Origin: Chryseobacterium soldanellicola | GTDB lineage: Bacteria > Bacteroidota > Bacteroidia > Flavobacteriales > Weeksellaceae | DNA length: 64,000 bases | Reading direction: 5' to 3' | NCBI RefSeq assembly: GCF_900100115.1 | Contig: NZ_FNKL01000003.1 | Location: 248,001 to 312,000 of the forward strand | In this document: one piece after another, positions 44,285-50,445 of the stretch | How positions within the stretch are numbered: position 1 is the first letter of the stretch | Layout: each line of letters opens with the position of its first letter | Position numbers and translations under genes: made by a program | Notes under the pieces: generated by a model | Seen by the model: only the letters and a program-made list of their open reading frames with translations | What the model was told of the DNA's origin: nothing | Databases searched by the model: none

Positions 44285-44404
44285 CAAATACCCTAGCCCC
44301 GATTGGAGCATTTGTTTGAGCTCATTTTTCTAGGGTTTCGGCGGCGGCTTTGCCGCCGCCGAAACCCTAGAAAAATAGCGAGTGCGGAAAGCGGGAAATA
44401 GCTT
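44285..44404 (+). repeat. CTAGCCCCGAT...GCGGGAAATAGCT element with perfect 25-bp hairpin
   Basis: Begins CAAATACCCTAGCCCCGATT and ends GCGGAAAGCGGGAAATAGCT. Between the conserved ends lies an exact inverted repeat, arms 44324-44348 and 44352-44376 (25 bp each) with a TTT loop. The inner part is GGCGGCGGC/GCCGCCGCC, strikingly GC-rich for this genome. The other two copies (34.9 and 63.9 kb) share the ends but not this centre. Confidence 0.8.
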
Positions 44405-44414
44405 TTGGAAATCT

Positions 44415-44506
44415 TTAATGATGAATGGTGAATTGTCAGTAGTGAATTGTCAATTTTTCCAGTTTAATTTTTAAATTTTCCATTCACAATTAACCATTCA
44501 CTTTAT
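44415..44506. repeat. GGTGAATTGTCAG...CCATTCAC palindromic repeat
   Basis: ATGGTGAATTGTCAGTAGTG and GTGAATTGTCAATTTTTCC at the left, CCATTCACAATTAACCATTC at the right. It directly follows the CTAGCCCCGAT element, the same order as seen at 34.84-35.04 kb. Confidence 0.72.
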
Positions 44507-44546
44507 AATAATATTCAAATCATAATTATTAATTATCTGAAAGCTG

Positions 44547-44554
44547 TATCTTTG
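44547..44554 (+). promoter_or_regulatory. -7 box TATCTTTG, cysteine synthase gene
   Basis: This exact TAnnTTTG match is followed by C and lies 21 bp before the ATG at 44576. Confidence 0.6.
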
Positions 44555-44575
44555 CTGCGCTTATAAAAAACATTT

Positions 44576-45559
44576 ATGAAATACGCACAAAACATCCTTG
44601 AAACTATCGGAAATACACCACTTGTAAAGCTTAATAAAGTTTTGGGAGAAGATTTTCCGGCATTAGTTTTGGCAAAGGTTGAGACCTTCAATCCGGGCAA
44701 CTCTGTGAAAGACAGAATGGCCCTGAAAATGATTGAAGATGCTGAAAAAGATGGAAGATTAAAACCCGGTGGAACTATTATTGAAGGAACTTCCGGAAAT
44801 ACCGGGATGGGACTGGCCCTTGCAGCGATCATCAAAGGTTACAAATGTATTTTTGTGACCAATGCTAAACAGTCAAAAGAGAAATGTGATATTCTTCGTG
44901 CCGTTGGAGCTGAAGTAATTGTCTGTCCGACCGACGTAAAACCTACAGATCCGCGTTCTTATTACTCGGTTTCAAAAAGACTGGCGACCGAAACAGAAAA
45001 CGGATGGTATGTGAATCAATATGATAATTTATCAAACAGAACCGCTCATTACGAATCTACTGCCCCTGAAATCTGGGAACAGACAGACGGGAAATTAACA
45101 CATTTTGTGGTTGGAGCCGGAACGGGAGGTACAATTACGGGTTGCGGAACTTTCTTCAAAGAGAAAAATCCTAACATTAAAGTGATCGGAGTTGATACGT
45201 ACGGTTCTATTTTGAAGGAATTCCATGAAACGGGTGAATTGCATTACGATCATGCTTACACGTACATCACAGAAGGAATTGGTGAAGATATCATTCCTGA
45301 AAACTATGATATGTCGGTAATCGATCATTTTGAAAAAGTAACTGATAAAGATGGTGCAATCTATGCCAGAAAACTGGCTAAAGAAGAAGGAATTTTCTGT
45401 GGATATTCTGCCGGAAGTGCGATCGCTTCTTTGATTCAGATGAAAGATCAGTTTACGAAAGATGATGTCATTGTTGTTCTTCTTCACGATCACGGTTCAA
45501 GATATGTAGGAAAAATCTATAATGATGACTGGATGAGAGAAATGGGTTGGCTTGATTAA
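44576..45559 (+). CDS. PLP-dependent cysteine synthase / cystathionine beta-synthase family
   Basis: 327 aa fold-type II PLP enzyme. IGNTPLVKLNKV (11-22) opens the domain. The PLP lysine is in NPGNSVKDRM (about 40-49). GTSGNTGMGLA binds the substrate carboxylate and VGAGTGGTITG is the phosphate loop. It makes cysteine from O-acetylserine, or cystathionine from homocysteine and serine. The C-terminal HDHGSRYVGKIYNDDWM resembles bacterial CBS-type enzymes. No CBS or ACT regulatory domain is attached. Monocistronic with own promoter and terminator. Confidence 0.88.
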   Translation: MKYAQNILETIGNTPLVKLNKVLGEDFPALVLAKVETFNPGNSVKDRMALKMIEDAEKDGRLKPGGTIIEGTSGNTGMGLALAAIIKGYKCIFVTNAKQSKEKCDILRAVGAEVIVCPTDVKPTDPRSYYSVSKRLATETENGWYVNQYDNLSNRTAHYESTAPEIWEQTDGKLTHFVVGAGTGGTITGCGTFFKEKNPNIKVIGVDTYGSILKEFHETGELHYDHAYTYITEGIGEDIIPENYDMSVIDHFEKVTDKDGAIYARKLAKEEGIFCGYSAGSAIASLIQMKDQFTKDDVIVVLLHDHGSRYVGKIYNDDWMREMGWLD

Positions 45560-45560
45560 A

Positions 45561-45616
45561 ATTAGCAATTAGCAATTAGCAATTAGCAATTAGCAATTAG
45601 CAATTAGCAATTAGCA
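45561..45616. repeat. heptanucleotide tandem repeat, 8 x ATTAGCA
   Basis: Eight uninterrupted copies of ATTAGCA begin 2 bp after the cysteine synthase stop codon. It precedes the terminator hairpin. Copy number is likely to vary between strains. Confidence 0.95.
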
Positions 45617-45637
45617 AATTTATTAGTTATATAAATA

Positions 45638-45671
45638 AAAATCAGAGTAAAATTTACTCTGATTTTTTTAT
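45638..45671 (+). terminator. terminator of the cysteine synthase gene
   Basis: AAATCAGAGTAAA and TTTACTCTGATTT are exact complements with a single central base, followed by TTTT on the plus strand and preceded by A residues that would give a T run on the minus strand, so it may work both ways. Confidence 0.85.
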
Positions 45672-45673
45672 TC

Positions 45674-45700
45674 CTTATTCTTATTCTTATTCTTATTCTT
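45674..45700. repeat. hexanucleotide tandem repeat, 4+ x CTTATT
   Basis: Four copies of CTTATT plus a partial one overlap the stop codon of the minus-strand gene at 45693. Read on that strand the repeat supplies GAATAA units, so several stop codons follow in tandem. Confidence 0.9.
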
Positions 45701-46220
45701 TGATATTTTTATTTATTGTTTGTTTAAGCAAATCATAATCTCCTTTGCTCATTGATTTTTTCGGGAACATATAATTGAATTTGCCTTCTAAAGCAATAAA
45801 TTGATCATTGATATCAAATTCCTTAAAATCTTCCCATTTACTCAATTCCTCCTGATGGTTAAGGTTTACATTAAAAATTTCATTATTAAATCTGAGCTCA
45901 TATATTTTGGAATCTTCGAGTGATTTTAAATATCTGTTGACCTGTTTTTTCCATCTTGAAACTTTATTGATGCTTAAAGAAAGATATACTGTACAAAGCA
46001 AAAATAAAAAGCTCACAAAATATAAAATCCCAAATTTTTCTTTGCTTAAATCATCTTTAAAACAAAACAGAATAAATAAAATTAAACCTACAACGATCGT
46101 TGTAATTGTTTTTCCCCTGGTAGTGGGCGAAAAAAATAAATTTCCCTCATTGCCGCTGAAGTAAATATCTTCGAAATCCTGTCTTTTAGGCTTTAAAACA
46201 ATAACCTTTTCTTCAGTCAT
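45693..46220 (-). CDS. YcxB-like membrane protein (hypothetical)
   Basis: 175 aa. Two adjacent hydrophobic helices (about 36-53 and 63-81) are followed by a basic stretch and a soluble C-terminal region with ISKWEDFKEF-like and FNYMFPKKSMSKGDYDLL segments, the pattern of the YcxB-like domain. No enzymatic role known. Own promoter at 46244-46251. Its 3' end lies in the hexanucleotide repeat. Confidence 0.6.
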   Translation of the reverse strand: MTEEKVIVLKPKRQDFEDIYFSGNEGNLFFSPTTRGKTITTIVVGLILFILFCFKDDLSKEKFGILYFVSFLFLLCTVYLSLSINKVSRWKKQVNRYLKSLEDSKIYELRFNNEIFNVNLNHQEELSKWEDFKEFDINDQFIALEGKFNYMFPKKSMSKGDYDLLKQTINKNIKE

Positions 46221-46243
46221 AATTAAATTTTCTCTAATGTGTA

Positions 46244-46251
46244 CAAAGATA
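46244..46251 (-). promoter_or_regulatory. -7 box TATCTTTG, YcxB-like gene
   Basis: This exact minus-strand TAnnTTTG match lies 23 bp before the ATG at 46220. Confidence 0.55.
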
Positions 46252-46325
46252 GTTTTTTCATCTTATCTTCAATAAAGCATTAAGACTGCATAAATCAAAA
46301 ATTCAAAATATATTATGCAATTATT

Positions 46326-46371
46326 GATAGGATTTCATCCTATCCTGAATTAAGTCGTTCCTTCGGAACTC
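46326..46371. repeat. GATAGGATTTCATCCTATC...CCTTCGGAACTC repeat, copy 2
   Basis: GATAGGATTTCATCCTATC is a near-perfect palindrome followed by GTTCCTTCGGAAC. Same orientation and layout as 16347-16392. It lies just beyond the cbpM stop. Confidence 0.75.
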
Positions 46372-46384
46372 CTTAGATGAAAAA

Positions 46385-46684
46385 TTACCCTTCTTTATGT
46401 TTATTTATTGCAGACAATTTATTCATTAATTCACGGTTTTTCTGTTTTAATTCATCCATTTTTTGGAGCATATCATGAATAACTTCCAAACCCGGAAGAT
46501 TGATTTCAAGATCATAATGCCAATTGGCAAATTTTTCAAAAACCGGAAGATCTTCATACATCAAATATCGAATCTCATTCTCCGTTTGGATGCTCAATAA
46601 ACCGGAATCTACCAATTCATCAAAAAAAGTGATCTCAATATTGTATACTTTTACGAGCTCTTCTCGCGATATTCTTTCACTCAT
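46385..46684 (-). CDS. cbpM: chaperone modulator CbpM-like
   Basis: 99 aa. The N-terminal MerR-like helical region (ISREELVKVYNIEITFFDEL, about 4-23) and the C-terminal coiled-coil-like helix (HDMLQKMDELKQKNRELMNK, about 69-88) are as in CbpM. CbpM binds the J-domain of CbpA and blocks its action with DnaK. It starts 3 bp after the cbpA stop on the same strand, which is the standard pairing and the main support for the call. Confidence 0.85.
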   Translation of the reverse strand: MSERISREELVKVYNIEITFFDELVDSGLLSIQTENEIRYLMYEDLPVFEKFANWHYDLEINLPGLEVIHDMLQKMDELKQKNRELMNKLSAINKHKEG

Positions 46685-46687
46685 GGC

Positions 46688-47599
46688 TTAGGAATTTTTA
46701 AGTTTTTCAAAAAGTTCTTTCTGCTGTTCGGTAAGATTAGTCGGTAATTTTACTTCATAAGTCACGAATAAATCACCAAATTGTCCGTCTTTTTTATACA
46801 CAGGAAAACCTTTTCCTTTCAGTCTCACCGTCGTTCCGTTTTGAGTTTCGGGTTTTACTTTAAGGTTCACGCTTCCGTCCAATGTATTTACTTTTACGTC
46901 TCCGCCTAAAACTGCGGTGTATAAATCAATGGTGACTTTTGTCTTTAAATCATCTTCTATTCTTTCAAAATCAGGATCCACCGGAATATTGAAAGTGATG
47001 TACAAATCTCCACTCGGACCGCCATTATAACCTGGACTTCCGTGACCTTTCAACTTAATTTGCTGTCCGTCATATACTCCTGCGGGAATTGTAATCCGTA
47101 CTTTTTTACCATTAATATCAAAAGTCTGCGGATGCGTTGTTGCGGCATCTTTTAAGCTTAAATTCAATTCAGCCTGAATATCCTGCCCTTTGAACTTTCC
47201 CGATGCACTTCCCCGCGAATTTCTGCCAAAACCGCTTCCTGCGCCGCCAAACATACTCTGAAAAAAATCTGAAAAATCTTCACCTTCCCCAAAATCAGCA
47301 CCGGAAAATCCGCCACCATAATTCTGACTTTGATATTGTCTCTGCTGTTGCTGCGCTTTTTCGTATTCTTCGCCGTGTTTCCAGTTTTCTCCGTATTTAT
47401 CATACTTTGAACGGTTTTCGGGATTGCTGAGAACCTCATTGGCTTCATTAAGCTCTTTGAATTTTTTTTCTGCTTCTTTATCGTTGGGATTAAGGTCAGG
47501 ATGCAGCTTTCTGGCTAGTTTCCGGTAAGCTTTTTTGATGTCATCCTGCGTTGCGCTTTTATCTACGCCTAAAATTTTATAGTAATCTATATAAGCCAT
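46688..47599 (-). CDS. cbpA: DnaJ-type co-chaperone CbpA
   Basis: 303 aa. The J-domain at the N terminus has HPD in [13 protein letters not shown] (about 28-40). A Gly/Phe/Ser-rich linker covers about 80-135. Two C-terminal peptide-binding domains follow ([19 protein letters not shown] and [20 protein letters not shown]), with no zinc finger, so it is a class II protein of the CbpA type. It stimulates DnaK. First gene of cbpA-cbpM. Confidence 0.92.
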   Translation of the reverse strand: MAYIDYYKILGVDKSATQDDIKKAYRKLARKLHPDLNPNDKEAEKKFKELNEANEVLSNPENRSKYDKYGENWKHGEEYEKAQQQQRQYQSQNYGGGFSGADFGEGEDFSDFFQSMFGGAGSGFGRNSRGSASGKFKGQDIQAELNLSLKDAATTHPQTFDINGKKVRITIPAGVYDGQQIKLKGHGSPGYNGGPSGDLYITFNIPVDPDFERIEDDLKTKVTIDLYTAVLGGDVKVNTLDGSVNLKVKPETQNGTTVRLKGKGFPVYKKDGQFGDLFVTYEVKLPTNLTEQQKELFEKLKNS

Positions 47600-47617
47600 A
47601 AAAACGATTATTTACTC

Positions 47618-47625
47618 AAATTTAG
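47618..47625 (-). promoter_or_regulatory. -7 box TAAATTTG, cbpA
   Basis: This exact minus-strand TAnnTTTG match lies 18 bp before the ATG at 47599. Confidence 0.55.
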
Positions 47626-47670
47626 CGAATTTAAGCCTGAAAATAATATAATAGAATGTTAAAATAAAGC

Positions 47671-47678
47671 TATCTTTG
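47671..47678 (+). promoter_or_regulatory. -7 box TATCTTTG, symporter gene
   Basis: This exact TAnnTTTG match lies 13 bp before the ATG at 47692 and predicts a very short leader. Confidence 0.55.
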
Positions 47679-47691
47679 ATAAAAAAGCTAC

Positions 47692-48891
47692 ATGAAAGAA
47701 GTATTTAAAAATTACTCGGGAATCATACTTTTACTCCTAGGGATCACTGTCGGAAGCATCCTCGGAATTGTGGCTCCGGGGATTGTTGAGTATATAAAAC
47801 CTTTGGGTGATATTTTCCTGAACCTTCTTTTTGTAAGTGTTGTTCCGTTGGTATTTTTTGCAGTGGCCAATTCTATTGCGTCTCTGGAACAGCAGTCGAA
47901 ATTCGGAAAAATTATTTTTACGATGATTGTAACATTCCTGTTTTTCATACTAACTGCTGCCGTTTTTACCATTTGTGTCGTTTACCTTTTCCCTGTTTCG
48001 GGTGTTTCGGGAAGCTCAGAAGTTATCACTGAAACCGTAAATCAGGATACATGGGGAAGCAGGATTGTAAGTTTTTTTACTGTTGGAGAGTTTACCGAGG
48101 TTTTTTCTCGAAAAAATATGTTAGCGCTTCTAATTTTTGCTTTCTTAACAGGTTTTGCAGCGAGAAAATCCGGGGAAAAAGGACAGCCATTCAGGCTTTT
48201 TATCGCTTCAGGATATGAAGTGATGAAAGAACTGCTTTTATTAATTATGAAAATTGCACCAATCGGGTTGGGAGCTTACTTCGCGTATCAGGTGGCCACT
48301 TTGGGACCTCAGCTTTTTGGATTTTATGCTAAACCTTTAGGGCTGTATTATATTGCCGGAATTATTTATTTCATTGTATTTTTTTCATTGTACGCTTTCA
48401 TGGCAAACGGACAAAATGGAGTAAAAAGTTTCTGGAAAAATGCTATTTATCCAACATTAACTGCATTAAGCACTTGCAGCAGCTTTGCCACAATGCCTGC
48501 CAATTTACAGGCTGCTTCAAAAATTGGCATTCCCAGCTCAATTGCTAATCTGGTGATTCCGATTGGGACGACTTTGCACAAGAACGGGTCTTCAATGTCT
48601 TCTATTATTAAAATTTATGTTGCTTTTTTAATCATTGGAAGAGATTTTTTTGAACCCACCAATCTTTTGCTCGCCTTAGGAATTACAGTTTTTGTAAGTA
48701 TTGTCGCCGGCGGAATTCCAAACGGCGGATATATTGGGGAAATGTTAATGATTTCTGTTTATAAATTACCACAGGAAGCAATTCCCGCAGTAATGATCAT
48801 CGGAACATTGGTTGATCCCCTGGCAACCGTCTTGAATGCTGTCGGACAGCTTGCGGCAGCGATTTTTGTGAATCGGTTTGTGAAGGTTTAA
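47692..48891 (+). CDS. divergent SDF-family dicarboxylate/amino acid symporter
   Basis: 399 aa inner-membrane protein with the two re-entrant hairpins of the glutamate transporter (SDF) family. HP1 contains LSTCSSFATMPAN and HP2 contains GGIPNGGYIGEML. The TM7 motif, normally NMDGT, reads HKNGS here. The TM8 motif reads DPLATVLNAVGQ where GltPh has D-x-x-R-T-x-x-N-x-x-G-D. By that alignment, residues that bind sodium (D312, D405) and the side-chain carboxylate (R397) are replaced. It may use another substrate or ion. Own promoter and terminator. Confidence 0.85.
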   Translation: MKEVFKNYSGIILLLLGITVGSILGIVAPGIVEYIKPLGDIFLNLLFVSVVPLVFFAVANSIASLEQQSKFGKIIFTMIVTFLFFILTAAVFTICVVYLFPVSGVSGSSEVITETVNQDTWGSRIVSFFTVGEFTEVFSRKNMLALLIFAFLTGFAARKSGEKGQPFRLFIASGYEVMKELLLLIMKIAPIGLGAYFAYQVATLGPQLFGFYAKPLGLYYIAGIIYFIVFFSLYAFMANGQNGVKSFWKNAIYPTLTALSTCSSFATMPANLQAASKIGIPSSIANLVIPIGTTLHKNGSSMSSIIKIYVAFLIIGRDFFEPTNLLLALGITVFVSIVAGGIPNGGYIGEMLMISVYKLPQEAIPAVMIIGTLVDPLATVLNAVGQLAAAIFVNRFVKV

Positions 48892-48912
48892 GGTTTTATC
48901 ATTTTACTAAAT

Positions 48913-48946
48913 AAAAAAAACCCTGCTTTTTTGCAGGGTTTTTTAT
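48913..48946. terminator. bidirectional terminator, symporter / susD
   Basis: AACCCTGC and GCAGGGTT form the stem, with A residues before and T residues after. It lies between two convergent genes and can serve both. Confidence 0.88.
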
Positions 48947-48966
48947 TTAAAATATAATTATTTAAT

Positions 48967-50433
48967 TTAGTATCCAGGGTTTTGTTGGAAGGTTGGAGTT
49001 ATATTAATTGTTGCTTGTGGAATTGGCCATTGCCATCTTGTATCATTTGGAGTTATAGTTTGAATAACAGAAGGTACACCGGTGCCATCAATATTTGGTC
49101 CTTCACCAGTTCTTTGCATTGTAAGACCTAATCTCTTGAATGTATAAAATCTATCATTTTCAAAAGCTAATTCAAGTCTTCTTTGCAACATAATCTCATT
49201 CCATAATGTAGTACCTGATAAAGTTACAGGGGTATATCCTGCATATCTTTGAGTCTTTAAAGTATTTAATAATGTATTGGCTAATGTTTCATTTCCTAGC
49301 TTATACGCAGCTTCAGCAACATTTAAGTATACTTCTGCAGTTCTTAAATATTTTGCTTCAACAACATTTAAAGGTGTTCCTCCACCCGTATTAAATGCCC
49401 ATTTAATAACATGATTTCTTTGTACATTTTGATATGCACTTCTTCTCATATAAGCACTCTTTCTGATATCGGTATTCACAAATAGATTATATAGAGACAT
49501 TGGTACAACATATTCAGATCTTATATTTCCACCAGTCGCAGTTGCTCCTTGTTGATAAGCAACGCCAACTGTAATATTCTCTTGCGTAGAATTAAGTATT
49601 TTCAAAAGTACACCATCTGTATTATTAGACCCCCAAACATTAGGAAAGTTCACTAATGACCCAACGCTTGCAGATAAGGCAATACTAGAATTACCTGCTG
49701 CAACAGCATTGTTGTAATCACCTTTATATAAATAAACTCTTGATAATAAACCATATATAGCTGCTTTCGAGAATTTTGATTTATCAGTCGGTGCATCTAC
49801 AATATTATTTACTGCAAAATTTAAATCCGAAATAATATTGTCATAAACCTGAGCTACTGTTAGATTTCTAATAGTTGTTGTTTCTAAAGGATTAAATTCA
49901 GTAACATATGGAATTCCCATAGATGTATTTGCATCAGAAGATTGCGTTGGTATCTTACAATAAGCTCTTACTACATCAAAGTGAGCTGCTGCTCTTACTG
50001 CTTTCGCATGAGCTTCTATATTATTTCTAAAACTACCAACAGGAAGATTATTGATATATTTCAATGGCATATTAGCTCTAGAAATTACAAAATATGCTTG
50101 AGTAAATAGCCCTGTTACAGAGGCATTGTCCGGTGAAAAGCTCCAGTTATAAGCCGTAAAGTTAGAACTTCGTCCTTGTGGATTATAAATTAAATTATCT
50201 GTAGTTACATCTGGAACTATAGTTTGGTTACCAGTATCAACAGAAAAATATCCTGTCCCTTTAATTGCACTATATGCTCCATTAATAGCCTGAGTAAAGT
50301 TTGTTTCTGAAGTCATTGCATCATCAAGAGGAATTTGATTAAAAGCATTTTGATCTAATTCTCTCTCGCATGAACTTAAAGCAACAATTGTAAAAATACT
50401 TAATATTGTTAATTTTATTATTTTATTTTTCAT
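48967..50433 (-). CDS. SusD/RagB family outer-membrane lipoprotein
   Basis: 488 aa. Signal MKNKIIKLTILSIFTIVALSSC with lipobox cysteine at residue 22. The TPR-like SusD core includes AHAKAVRAAAHFDVVRAYCK (about 146-165), AIYGLLSRVYLYKGDY and TAEVYLNVAEAAYKLGN. The C terminus has RRLELAFENDRFYTFKR and ends WPIPQATINITPTFQQNPGY, a very typical SusD ending. It caps the SusC transporter encoded 12 bp upstream. The ligand is unknown because no enzyme gene adjoins the pair. Confidence 0.94.
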   Translation of the reverse strand: MKNKIIKLTILSIFTIVALSSCERELDQNAFNQIPLDDAMTSETNFTQAINGAYSAIKGTGYFSVDTGNQTIVPDVTTDNLIYNPQGRSSNFTAYNWSFSPDNASVTGLFTQAYFVISRANMPLKYINNLPVGSFRNNIEAHAKAVRAAAHFDVVRAYCKIPTQSSDANTSMGIPYVTEFNPLETTTIRNLTVAQVYDNIISDLNFAVNNIVDAPTDKSKFSKAAIYGLLSRVYLYKGDYNNAVAAGNSSIALSASVGSLVNFPNVWGSNNTDGVLLKILNSTQENITVGVAYQQGATATGGNIRSEYVVPMSLYNLFVNTDIRKSAYMRRSAYQNVQRNHVIKWAFNTGGGTPLNVVEAKYLRTAEVYLNVAEAAYKLGNETLANTLLNTLKTQRYAGYTPVTLSGTTLWNEIMLQRRLELAFENDRFYTFKRLGLTMQRTGEGPNIDGTGVPSVIQTITPNDTRWQWPIPQATINITPTFQQNPGY

Positions 50434-50445
50434 AATTTAGTTAAT

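Larger units (their letters stand above)
44105..44575. other. 470-bp gap filled by repeat modules
   Basis: No gene seen. From left to right: an inverted pair of CATTGCGA/GAAGCAATCT repeats, a CTAGCCCCGAT element with a perfect hairpin, a GTGAATTGTCA palindrome, and the promoter of the cysteine synthase gene. Confidence 0.8.

Noticed and set aside
45561..45616. CRISPR-like array
   Set aside because: The units are 7 bp, contiguous and without spacers; it is a simple tandem repeat.
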